Shown: in pieces, positions 27,584-35,541 of the stretch
Layout: every line of letters starts with the position of its first letter
Numbering within the stretch: position 1 is the first letter of the stretch
From: Pseudomonas fluorescens
GTDB lineage: Bacteria; Pseudomonadota; Gammaproteobacteria; Pseudomonadales; Pseudomonadaceae
Reading direction: 5' to 3'
DNA length: 64,000 nucleotides
Assembly: GCF_001307155.1 (NCBI RefSeq)
Contig: NZ_CP012830.1
Location: forward strand, 6,136,501 to 6,200,500
Notes under the pieces: model-generated
The model's database searches: none
Told to the model about the DNA's origin: nothing
Seen by the model: the letters and a program-made list of their open reading frames with translations, nothing else
Made by a program: the position numbers and the translations under genes

Positions 27584-28858
27584 TCAATGCAAATAGTCCT
27601 GGAACCGGTAATAAGCGCCCACCAGCGGCAGGAACCACGGCTTGCCGAAATGCCCGGGAATCGCCGGCCAGTCGAGTTCGCGCCAGGGATTGGCCTCGAC
27701 TTTGCCGGCCATCACCTCGGCCATCACCTGGCCCATGTGCACCGACATCTGCACCCCATGGCCGCTGTAGCCCATGGAGTGATAAACCCCGCCGTGCTGG
27801 CCGGCACGGGGCAACCGGTCGGAGGTCATGTCCACCAGCCCGCCCCAGCAGTAATCGATCTTGACGTTGGCCAACGCCGGGAACATCTGCACCATCGCCG
27901 CCCGCAGCACCTTGCCGCTCTTGGCGTCGGAGACGCTGTCGGACATGGCAAACCGCGCACGGCCGCCAAACAGCAGGCGGTTGTCCGGGGTCAGGCGAAA
28001 GTAGTTACCGATCATCCGGCTGGTGACATAGGCTCGCCGACCGGGCAGCAATTGGTCGATCAGGCTCTGGGGAAGGACCTCGGTGGCGATCACGAAACTG
28101 CCCACCGGCACGATCCGCCGCCGATACCAGCCCAACCCGCCGTGCTGACAGGCGCCGGTCGCCAGCAGCACTTGCCCGGCGTGCAGCGAACCCTTGGCGG
28201 TGTTGACCTGATAGCCGCCCGCCTGGGCTTTCCAGTCCGTCACGGGCGTGTCTTGATAGATCAACGCACCGTGCCGTGCCGCCGCTTCGGCCAGACCGAC
28301 GCCGAAGCGCCCGACATGCATCTGCACGCCGTTGCGCTGCAGCAATCCTCCGTGGAACTGGGCCGAGTCGACTTCAGCGCGGATCTGTTCGGCGGTCAGC
28401 AACTCGACATCGGCATCGACCTCCCGGCGAATCAACTCGCAAGTCCGTGCCAGGCCCTCGTAGTGCATCGGCTTGGCGGCCAGCTTGAGCTTGCCGTTAC
28501 GCTTGAGGTCGCAGGCGATCTGCTCCTGCTCCACCAGCGAAACCACGCTGTGCACGGCACTCTCGTAAGCCTTGTAATAGGCCCGCGCCTTGTCCGCGCC
28601 GAGGCTGGCGCTCAGGCCGGCGTAATCCTGGGCCACGCCGGTATTGCACTGACCGCCGTTGCGACCCGAGGCTTCGCCGATCACCCTGCCGGCCTCCAGC
28701 ACCACCACACTGGCGCCCTTCAAGGCCAGCGCCCGAGCCGCCGCCAGGCCGGTGAAACCACCCCCGACGATGGCCACGTCGACCTGCCCGGGCAACGCGC
28801 CGGTCTGAGCACCGGTGAACGCCGGTGCAGTGTCGAGCCAGTAGGATTCACTGCCCAT
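27584..28858 (-). CDS. FAD-dependent oxidoreductase (gamma-glutamylputrescine oxidase-like)
   Basis: 424 residues beginning MGSESYWLDTAPAF. The FAD motif VAIVGGGFTGLAAARALAL and the SGRNGGQCNTG segment are typical of PuuB-like DAO enzymes. The C-terminal GGLVDMTSDRLPRAGQ and SMGYSGHGVQMSVHMGQVMAE are also family hallmarks. These oxidise amines to aldehydes with release of ammonia and hydrogen peroxide. GAGGCGG precedes the ATG at 28858. It is the second flavin amine oxidase in the operon, 94 bases upstream of the binding-protein gene. Substrate uncertain; an N-substituted amine is plausible. Confidence 0.85.
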   Translation of the reverse strand: MGSESYWLDTAPAFTGAQTGALPGQVDVAIVGGGFTGLAAARALALKGASVVVLEAGRVIGEASGRNGGQCNTGVAQDYAGLSASLGADKARAYYKAYESAVHSVVSLVEQEQIACDLKRNGKLKLAAKPMHYEGLARTCELIRREVDADVELLTAEQIRAEVDSAQFHGGLLQRNGVQMHVGRFGVGLAEAAARHGALIYQDTPVTDWKAQAGGYQVNTAKGSLHAGQVLLATGACQHGGLGWYRRRIVPVGSFVIATEVLPQSLIDQLLPGRRAYVTSRMIGNYFRLTPDNRLLFGGRARFAMSDSVSDAKSGKVLRAAMVQMFPALANVKIDYCWGGLVDMTSDRLPRAGQHGGVYHSMGYSGHGVQMSVHMGQVMAEVMAGKVEANPWRELDWPAIPGHFGKPWFLPLVGAYYRFQDYLH

Positions 28859-28913
28859 GTCTAATCCGCCTCTACCAAAAAGACTGCCGTGAGAATGCCG
28901 TTGCCGTGACGAC

Positions 28914-29582
28914 TCAGAGACCGACCAGCGCCGCCAGCCCGCCGATGTCGGTGATCTGCCGGTACTCGTAGAAAGCGTTGGCCGGGACTTCGTGACCACG
29001 GGCGACGAAGGCCTTGTTCTTGATCTTCATGTCGTGGGCCGGCATCAGGTCGTAACGGAAGCTCGACGACACATGCAAGATGTCTTCCGGGCCGCAATTG
29101 AGGTTGTCGAGCATGTACTCGAACGCGGCCAGGCGCGGTTTGTAGGCTTGTGCCTGCTCGGCGGTAAAAACCTTGTGAAACGGTGCGCCGAGCTTGTCGA
29201 CGTTGGACATGATCTGGCTGTTGCTGGCGTTGGAGAAAATCACCAGCGGGATTTTGTCGGCGATTTTCGACAGGCCGGCCGGTACGTCCGGGTGCGGCCC
29301 CCAAGTCGGCACGGCGTCGTAATACAGTTGGCCTTCGTCACGGTATTCAATGCCCCAACGCTTGCAGGTCCGCGCCAGCGCGGTCTTGAGGATTTCGTCA
29401 TACGGCCTCCAGTCACCCATGACCTGGTCCAGGCGATAGGCCGAGAAGTCCTTGACGAACTGCTCCATCTGCTCGGGCACCACGCGATCGGCGAACAGCT
29501 CGCGAGTCATCGTACCCATGTGGAAATTGGTCAGCGTACCGTAGCAGTCGAACGTAATGAATTTGGGGCGAAGAAAGCTCAT
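28914..29582 (-). CDS. Type II haloacid dehalogenase-like HAD hydrolase
   Basis: 222 residues, the usual length. The N-terminus has ITFDCYGTLTNF with the nucleophilic aspartate (D-x-Y-G-T). VIFSNASNSQ is motif II, and KPRLAAFEYML includes the motif III lysine. It is the first gene of the long minus-strand operon. Homologues near amine-oxidase genes are often annotated 2-haloacid dehalogenase, but a phosphatase or other hydrolytic role is equally possible. No halogenated substrate is implied by the other genes. Confidence 0.85.
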   Translation of the reverse strand: MSFLRPKFITFDCYGTLTNFHMGTMTRELFADRVVPEQMEQFVKDFSAYRLDQVMGDWRPYDEILKTALARTCKRWGIEYRDEGQLYYDAVPTWGPHPDVPAGLSKIADKIPLVIFSNASNSQIMSNVDKLGAPFHKVFTAEQAQAYKPRLAAFEYMLDNLNCGPEDILHVSSSFRYDLMPAHDMKIKNKAFVARGHEVPANAFYEYRQITDIGGLAALVGL

Positions 29583-29878
29583 TGAGTGCGGTCCTGAAGT
29601 TCGTTGAGGTCATGGCGTGACAAGCATTCGCTCCGTTCCGGGAGCCGTGATGCATCGCTGCAGCACACCGTCATTACACCACCGTGAAATCAGCAGATGG
29701 CGTTAAAAGCGACCTCTGCTCGATACAAACCACCGTTTTAGCGCCCCCCCTCAGCAGACTTTGCGGGCCGCTCCAGCCTTGGGCAAACCCCGTATTCATG
29801 CGCTCTTATGGGCCTTTATAACGCCGCAAGGCTCAAGCGCACACCCATTCACCGCAGAACCTGCGCCGGGCAGAACGA
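29583..29878. other. Upstream region of the amine-catabolism operon
   Basis: About 295 bases precede the HAD gene and must contain the operon promoter. No plausible protein gene or confident promoter motif was identified. Confidence 0.4.
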
Positions 29879-29910
29879 AAACGGGCGCTTCCCTGAGGAA
29901 GCGCCCGTTT
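29879..29910 (-). terminator. Intrinsic terminator-like hairpin after the aldehyde dehydrogenase gene
   Basis: A perfect 14-base stem, AAACGGGCGCTTCC / GGAAGCGCCCGTTT, with a CTGA loop. In the minus direction the stem ends in TTTT followed by CGTT. This is consistent with termination of the aldehyde dehydrogenase transcript before the HAD promoter. Confidence 0.75.
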
Positions 29911-29951
29911 GGGTGCGGTTTAAAGCTTACTTCTACCCCCTCGTACACCTC

Positions 29952-30096
29952 GTAGCAGCTGCCGAGCCTGCGAGGCTGCGTTCGGCTGCGGAGCAGTCGT
30001 AAAATCAGAACTCGCGGTACATCAGACAGATCTTGCACACCGGGTTTACGACTGCTCCGCAGCCGAACGCAGCCTCGCAGGCTCGGCAGCTGCTAC
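29952..30096. repeat. Perfect 52-base inverted repeat pair (REP doublet)
   Basis: The arm at 29952-30003 is the exact reverse complement of the arm at 30045-30096, separated by 41 bases. Each arm starts or ends with GTAGCAGCTGCCGAGCC and contains an internal palindrome around GCTGCG. It lies just downstream of the aldehyde dehydrogenase stop and resembles Pseudomonas paired REP elements. As RNA it would fold into a very stable long stem. Confidence 0.85.
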
Positions 30097-30133
30097 GGTG
30101 TTACAGGTTGCGTCGGGCTTTATGATCGGCGTG

Positions 30134-31606
30134 TTATTGGACGATATCGATCAACACACTCTTGAAGCGCAAATTGGCTTCGAACGCTTCACGCCCCAGG
30201 TCCTTGCCAATGCCGGAGCGTTTGTAGCCACCGGTCGGCAGGATGTAGTCGTTACTGCGTCCGTAACGATTGACCCACACCGTCCCCGCTTCCAGGCGCC
30301 GAACCAGACGCAAGGCACGGTTGATGTCGGCCGTGTGCACACCCGCCGCCAAGCCATAAGTCGCATGCGCCGCCAGGCTCAGCGCCTGCTCTTCATCATC
30401 GAACGCCTGCACCGTCAGCACCGGGCCGAAGATTTCTTCGCAGATCGCCGGGTTCTGGTGGTCCAGGCCGGTCAGCAAGGTCGGCCGGTAATAAGCGCCG
30501 CCGAGCCCCTCGAACAGCCCGCCACCGGTCAGCACTTCGGCGCCGGCCTGACGCGAGCGCTGGACGATGCCATCGATGCGGCTGGCCTGCAGCCGGGAAA
30601 TGATCGGCGACAGCGTGCTCTCGGACGACCAGGTCGGGCCGGGGCGCAGCTCCTCGAAATACGCCTCCAAGTGCGCGATAAACGGTTCCATGATCGAACG
30701 CTGGATCAACAGCCGAGACCCGGACACGCACACCTGCCCGGCATTGCCGGTAATGGCCATGGCCACCGTGCGAGCGGTTTTGGCGATATCCGGCACATCG
30801 GCGAAGACCAGTTGCGGGCTCTTGCCGCCAAGCTCCAGGGTGACCGGCTTCGGACCGATCAGCGCGCAGGTGGACATGATGCTCGAGCCGGTCGCGGTGG
30901 AACCGGTAAAGGTCACCTTGCCCACCCGCGGATGACGGCACAAGGCATCGCCCGTAACGCGACCATCGCCCTGAATCACGTTGAAAATCCCCGCCGGCAT
31001 GCCCGCCTGCAACGCCAGCTCGGCAAAGCGCAGGCTGGAAAATGGCGTCAGCTCTGAAGGCTTGAGCACCACGGCATTACCTGCGGCCAGCGCCGGCGCG
31101 ACTTTCCAGGAGGCCATGCTCAACGGGAAATTCCACGGTGCGATGGCGGCAATCACGCCGTAGGGTTCGGCGATCTGCATGCCCAGTCGATCGGTCTGGG
31201 TGGCAGCCACATGACCGCCATGCTTATCGGCCAGCTCGGCAAAGAAACGAATGCCTTCGGCGACGTAGGGAATATCCCAGGCGATCACATCTTTATGGGG
31301 ACGGGTCGAACCCACCGCTTCCAAAGGCGCCAGGACGGCGGCGTCCGCTTCGATCAGATCGGCCCAACGGCGCATGACCCGCGCCCGTTCCCGAGGCGGG
31401 CGACTGGCCCAATCGCTGCGATTGAACGCCTGCCAGGCATCGTTGACCGCTTCATCCACCAGGTCGGCATCGGCGATAGGCAACTGGGCATAGACCTGGC
31501 CATCCGACGGCCGCACCACCTCAAGCCCCGGTTGAGCATCGCGGTATTTACCAGCAATGAAATGAGCGCTGCGCACAGCGATAAGGCGAGGATCGAAGCT
31601 ATCCAT
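30134..31606 (-). CDS. NAD-dependent aldehyde dehydrogenase
   Basis: 490 residues from MDSFDPRLIAVRSAHFIAG. It shows APWNFPLSMASWK, the catalytic glutamate in VTLELGGKSPQLVF and the catalytic cysteine in TGNAGQVCVSGSRL. The C-terminal segment is PTGGYKRSGIGKDLGREAF. It would oxidise an aldehyde, perhaps the one formed by the PuuB-like oxidase in the adjacent operon, to the acid. It is divergent from the GNAT/cupin genes across about 240 bases, so these may share regulation. The exact aldehyde is unknown. Confidence 0.88.
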   Translation of the reverse strand: MDSFDPRLIAVRSAHFIAGKYRDAQPGLEVVRPSDGQVYAQLPIADADLVDEAVNDAWQAFNRSDWASRPPRERARVMRRWADLIEADAAVLAPLEAVGSTRPHKDVIAWDIPYVAEGIRFFAELADKHGGHVAATQTDRLGMQIAEPYGVIAAIAPWNFPLSMASWKVAPALAAGNAVVLKPSELTPFSSLRFAELALQAGMPAGIFNVIQGDGRVTGDALCRHPRVGKVTFTGSTATGSSIMSTCALIGPKPVTLELGGKSPQLVFADVPDIAKTARTVAMAITGNAGQVCVSGSRLLIQRSIMEPFIAHLEAYFEELRPGPTWSSESTLSPIISRLQASRIDGIVQRSRQAGAEVLTGGGLFEGLGGAYYRPTLLTGLDHQNPAICEEIFGPVLTVQAFDDEEQALSLAAHATYGLAAGVHTADINRALRLVRRLEAGTVWVNRYGRSNDYILPTGGYKRSGIGKDLGREAFEANLRFKSVLIDIVQ

Positions 31607-31848
31607 GGAGCACTCCAGATAAGGGACGGCGAGTCGTGAACTCAGGCCTCCATCGTAGAAAAAAAGCCCAAGCATTTGCTGCCGACCTTGCCGGGCAAAT
31701 AAGTAGTAAGTGTGGTCTTGTGGCTTCGGGCGTGCGGAATCTGCCGAATGTTCCAGCCCCTCTTGTCAGGCCTTCACGCAGATGGGATACAAGCACCATC
31801 GCGCCGCACAACCGGTTGATTGCGCACACTGTCCAACGGAGACTCGCC

Positions 31849-32706
31849 ATGTCCGCCCCGCACCCTTCTGCTTATGTTTATCGCCCGATGACGACCGCCG
31901 ACCTGCCCTCGGCCCATGCCTTGTCCGTGCAATTGAAGTGGCCCCATCGCCTGGACGATTGGGCCATGGTGTTGCGCATCAGCGATGGCTTTGTGGCACT
32001 CGATGGCGAGCGTCTGATCGGCACCGCGTTTGCCTGCCCCCAAGGCGATTTCGCCACCATCGGCCTGGTGATCGTCAGCGACGACTATCAAGGCAAGGGC
32101 ATCGGCCGCAAGCTGATGGAACAGGCACTTGATGCGTGCCAGTCACGCACCCCGGTACTCAACGCGACCCTTGCCGGCGCGCCGCTTTACGCGAGTCAGG
32201 GCTTTGTCGAGTTCGGGCGGATTCAGCAACACCAGGGCCCGGCGCAAGCCGTTGCACCCGGGCAACTGGCCGACGGTGAAACCTGTCGCCCGCTGCGTGA
32301 GGCCGATAAGGCCCGCGTGCTGGAGCTGGCCAATGCCGGCACCGGGCTGGACCGGCAGACGGTGCTCAACGAGCTGTTCGATGTGGTCGAGCATTCAGCT
32401 GTCATCGAGCGCGATGGCCAGGTGCGCGCCTTCGCCCTGCTGCGTCCTTATGGCCGTGGTCGCGGCCTTGGCCCGGTGGTCGCCGAAAACATCGAACAGG
32501 CCAAACACCTGATCGCCGTGTTACTGGCCCAGGTACCGGATGCGTTCGTGCGCATCGACATTCCGGCGGACAGTGGCTTGAGCGATTGGCTCGCAACGGT
32601 CGGCCTCAAGCAAGTCGACACCGTGGCGCAAATGGCACGGGGCACACCGCCGCAAGCGGTCAACGGCGTCCGACAGTTCGCACTCGTCACCCAGGCTATT
32701 GGCTGA
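31849..32706 (+). CDS. GNAT-family protein with two tandem acetyltransferase domains
   Basis: 285 residues. The N-terminal half is a clear GNAT domain with acetyl-CoA motif IVSDDYQGKGIGRKLMEQAL near residue 75. The C-terminal half from about residue 140 is a second, more divergent GNAT-like fold. The ATG at 31849 follows GGAGACTCGCC, and the long upstream extension is rejected. The cupin gene begins 42 bases after it. It may acetylate an amine in the neighbouring catabolic route, or a toxic intermediate (inference). Confidence 0.82.
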   Translation: MSAPHPSAYVYRPMTTADLPSAHALSVQLKWPHRLDDWAMVLRISDGFVALDGERLIGTAFACPQGDFATIGLVIVSDDYQGKGIGRKLMEQALDACQSRTPVLNATLAGAPLYASQGFVEFGRIQQHQGPAQAVAPGQLADGETCRPLREADKARVLELANAGTGLDRQTVLNELFDVVEHSAVIERDGQVRAFALLRPYGRGRGLGPVVAENIEQAKHLIAVLLAQVPDAFVRIDIPADSGLSDWLATVGLKQVDTVAQMARGTPPQAVNGVRQFALVTQAIG

Positions 32707-32748
32707 CCCAACACCCTCCACACCCCATTTGCATGGAGCGTCACCCGC

Positions 32749-33462
32749 ATGTCTCAACCTACCGTCCTGCTGTTGGCTCGCGCCGACGGCAGCCGTGTCG
32801 CCACGTCTTTCAAGGCAACGTCCTTGAGCGCTACCGACCCCTTCAGGGAACACCGGCAAGTCGCCTACACCGGGCCCGATGGCATCTGCGCCGGGCTCGT
32901 GAACACAGGCGAATCACTCGATATCAATGATTTCCCGCACACCGAAGTGATCGTGGTCCACGCCGGCCACGTCGTGTTGAAATCCAAAGGCCAGACGCTG
33001 GAACTGGGGATCGGTGCCAGCGCGGTGATCGGTCGTGGGACCACGCTACGAATCGAGGCGCAAGCCGAGACGTGCTGGGCATTCTGTGCCGTCATCAGCC
33101 CCAATACTGAACCGACACCTGGGCTGACAGCGCTGGACCGGTTAGCGATGCTCTCCCCTTCAGCCGCGCCGGAACCACAAATACTGATCGGGCCCACCCC
33201 GCAGTGCCGCTCACGCAATGCCTTCGAAGACAGCACCACCGACCTGCGCGTCGGCGTCTGGGATTCGACCCCCTACGAACGCCATGGCCGGCCGCACAAA
33301 CTCAACGAGCTGATGCACCTGATCGAAGGCAGCGTCACCCTGCGAGCAGCCGATGGTACGAGCCTGACAGTCAACACCGGCGACACCGTGTTCGTACCGC
33401 AAGGCGCACCGTGCGCCTGGCAAAGCACCCGGTATGTCCGCAAGTTTTACGCCGTGAAATAA
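32749..33462 (+). CDS. Bicupin (two DUF861/Cupin_3-like domains)
   Basis: 237 residues with two cupin domains. The first is around residues 50-100 (HTEVIVVHAGHVVLKS). The second is around 165-230 (PHKLNELMHLIEGSVTLRAADG, then TGDTVFVPQGAPCAWQS). Cupin_3 proteins often accompany amine and polyamine oxidase genes. The role may be binding or isomerising a small acid. It is co-directional with the GNAT gene, and a short GCCGGCG hairpin follows the stop. Confidence 0.82.
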   Translation: MSQPTVLLLARADGSRVATSFKATSLSATDPFREHRQVAYTGPDGICAGLVNTGESLDINDFPHTEVIVVHAGHVVLKSKGQTLELGIGASAVIGRGTTLRIEAQAETCWAFCAVISPNTEPTPGLTALDRLAMLSPSAAPEPQILIGPTPQCRSRNAFEDSTTDLRVGVWDSTPYERHGRPHKLNELMHLIEGSVTLRAADGTSLTVNTGDTVFVPQGAPCAWQSTRYVRKFYAVK

Positions 33463-33567
33463 GCACCCCGGCGCAACGCCGGCAACCGAGCCAGCATTAA
33501 CCCACCGACCGGTCGCGAACCAACGCAGACCGGCCGACGGAGCAAGCCGCCTTGCTACAACGCGGTA

Positions 33568-33939
33568 CTACGGCGCCTCTGGCTGATCGTAATTATCCAG
33601 CGCCCGATTCACCAACAACTCCCCCAGCGAAATCATCTGCTGAATCGCCAACGCCACATGCCGGCGCGTGCCTTCCAGCTCGAATGCCAGATCGCTGGTC
33701 AGCACATTCAGCGATGCCAGGGTTTCCGAGGCGTGAGCCAGCAGGGTTTCGTTATCCAGATCAGGGATGACCGCGAAGATGTTGGAGGGACGTTTATCGG
33801 GCAGGTTGCCCTTGTCGAACGGCGGCTTGAGGTAATGATCCAGCGCCCGCTCGGCGGCGTCGTGGAGTTTTTTGGAGTCGGTTGTGGCGTAAGGGGAAGT
33901 GCTTGGGGTTTCTGCGAGATCAGGAGTGATCTTGTGCAT
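33568..33939 (-). CDS. DUF6124-family protein
   Basis: 123 residues. The pattern HKITPDLAETPSTSPY, DSKKLHDAAERALDHYL, IFAVIPDLDNETLLAHASETL and ISLGELLVNRALDNYD matches a family abundant in Pseudomonas in multiple copies per genome. It is soluble, helical and without an assigned function. A GGAG just before the ATG supports the start. Confidence 0.85.
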   Translation of the reverse strand: MHKITPDLAETPSTSPYATTDSKKLHDAAERALDHYLKPPFDKGNLPDKRPSNIFAVIPDLDNETLLAHASETLASLNVLTSDLAFELEGTRRHVALAIQQMISLGELLVNRALDNYDQPEAP

Positions 33940-33953
33940 GGTGAAGCTCCTTT

Positions 33954-34139
33954 TTACGGATTGAAGCCCTTTCGCTCATCGGGTTTCCAGGCCCGGTCGC
34001 TGAATTGGCAGCGACAGCCGGAGGTTATCCATTCACCTTCCCACCCGGCAACCTTGAAAAGCTGTCGGAGAATTCTCTTGAGCACCTGATGTTTGTAGGT
34101 ATTTCCTAGGACTGAATCGATTGCTCTTGGATCGGACAT
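33954..34139 (-). CDS. Possible small protein, 61 aa
   Basis: A 61-codon frame just upstream of the DUF6124 gene, with a composition that looks protein-like (GNTYKHQVLKRILRQLF, then WITSGCRCQFSDRAW). There is no clear ribosome-binding site and base composition is more AT-rich than the neighbours. It could be a real gene or a remnant. Function unknown. Confidence 0.3.
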   Translation of the reverse strand: MSDPRAIDSVLGNTYKHQVLKRILRQLFKVAGWEGEWITSGCRCQFSDRAWKPDERKGFNP

Positions 34140-34152
34140 CCACGCAAGCGGG

Positions 34153-34689
34153 TCATAGGTTCAACCGATAAGTAGACTGCACCAACCCCGAAGGAAAGCA
34201 GCGGCTTGATACCAGTTTCAAATCAATATCCTGCTCAAGGGCCCCGAATAATGGCCTTCCCGACCCGATCAGCACAGGAACAGTGGTAATCACCATATCG
34301 GCGACTAACCCTTCGCGCAGGAATGATTGCACCAACTGCCCACCATCGACATAGACCCGACGCACGCCTTGCCTGGCCATTTCCGCCATCACGTCCCTGG
34401 GCTTGAGGTTGGAGAAACGCAATTTGCCCGTCAGTGCCTCGGGCACCGCCGAATCGGCCAGCTGTTCAGACAGCACCACGACGGGCCGGTCGTAGAACCA
34501 CGTGTCGAAGGTCAGCGCCTTCTCATAGCTTCCCCGCCCCATCACGATCACATCCTTATCGGCGATGAAGGCTGAGTAGCCATGATCCTCAGTCGGATCA
34601 TCGCGCTGCAACAGCCAGTCGATATCGCCATCAGGTCGGGCGATGAAGCCATCCAGACTGGTGGCAATGAAAACATGTGCAGTGGCCAT
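34153..34689 (-). CDS. Dihydrofolate reductase-family protein (RibD C-terminal type)
   Basis: 178 residues. It begins MATAHVFIATSLDGFIARPDG. The mid-region DKDVIVMGRGSYEKALTF and the later RRVYVDGGQLVQSFLREGLV fit the small single-domain RibD_C/DHFR-like family. These bind NADPH and probably reduce a pterin-like or other small compound. The ATG at 34689 is preceded by AGGAGA. It is divergent from the VOC-type gene. Confidence 0.88.
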   Translation of the reverse strand: MATAHVFIATSLDGFIARPDGDIDWLLQRDDPTEDHGYSAFIADKDVIVMGRGSYEKALTFDTWFYDRPVVVLSEQLADSAVPEALTGKLRFSNLKPRDVMAEMARQGVRRVYVDGGQLVQSFLREGLVADMVITTVPVLIGSGRPLFGALEQDIDLKLVSSRCFPSGLVQSTYRLNL

Positions 34690-34827
34690 CAAGATCTCCT
34701 TTGGCCGACTTTTGAAAAATCAGCAATTTAAACAATACTTGGGGTTTGCCTGTTCATTAGCCAACGTTCAGCGCGGCTGACTACGCGGCTGGAGTGAACG
34801 TATCAGACCTGATTCTGGAGAAGCAAA

Positions 34828-35307
34828 ATGGTCAGCAAAAACACGATTTGCCTCTGGTACGACGGCACTGCGCAAGATGCTGCAGAGTTCTACGCCCGGA
34901 CATTCCCGGACAGCGCGGTCGTCGCCGTCCATCACGCGCCTGGCGACTATCCGGCGGGCAAGCAAGGCGATGTGATAACGGTCGAGTTCACGGTGATGGG
35001 CATCCCTTGCCTCGGGTTGAACGGGGGGCCGGGGATCAAGCACAACGAGGCTTTTTCATTCCAGGTGGCGACCGACGACCAGGCCGAAACTGACCGCTTG
35101 TGGAACGCGATTGTCGCAAACGGCGGCCAGGAAAGCGTATGTGGCTGGTGCAAGGACAAATGGGGCCTGTCGTGGCAGATCACGCCCCGTGTCCTGAGCG
35201 CCGCGATATCCAACCCCGATCGAGCGGCGGCCAAGCGCGCTTTCGACGCCATGATGACAATGACCAAGATAGACATCGCGGCAATCGAAGCGGCACTCGC
35301 GGGTTAG
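34828..35307 (+). CDS. VOC-fold PhnB-like protein
   Basis: 159 residues. The start ITICLWYDGTAQ is read here as TICLWYDGTAQDAAEFYART. Further hallmarks are VEFTVMGIPCLGLNGGP and the paired segment ESVCGWCKDKWGLSWQITPR. These features mark the PhnB/3-demethylubiquinone-methyltransferase-like VOC family. It is normally a dimeric metal-binding protein. No specific substrate can be named. A truncated GFA-like remnant follows it. Confidence 0.88.
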   Translation: MVSKNTICLWYDGTAQDAAEFYARTFPDSAVVAVHHAPGDYPAGKQGDVITVEFTVMGIPCLGLNGGPGIKHNEAFSFQVATDDQAETDRLWNAIVANGGQESVCGWCKDKWGLSWQITPRVLSAAISNPDRAAAKRAFDAMMTMTKIDIAAIEAALAG

Positions 35308-35340
35308 CCGGTCGACACTCCGGCCGCTTGATTTCAGACG

Positions 35341-35427
35341 AGACGCTGCAAGGAACGATTCATCGGCGGTTGCCTGTGCGGCAACGTACGATTTATGGCG
35401 CGGGTCTGCCCGACAGCTCTCACTTAA
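35341..35427 (+). pseudogene. Fragment resembling a GFA-family protein N-terminus
   Basis: One frame reads ERFIGGCLCGNVRFMARVC and then stops at TAA (35425-35427). The GGCLCGNVRF segment resembles the N-terminal zinc-binding region of glutathione-dependent formaldehyde-activating (GFA) proteins. The frame has an upstream stop and no start codon. Only about 25 residues are recognisable, so this is probably a decayed fragment. Confidence 0.35.
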
Positions 35428-35541
35428 ACGTCGTGTGAGCCCTGGGTCACGACGTCTTCCCTGGAACCTGACGATGCAATCAATGTGCTCGAGGTGGCAT
35501 GAACGCGAAACAATCACACCACCTCAATACCGCGAGATCAG

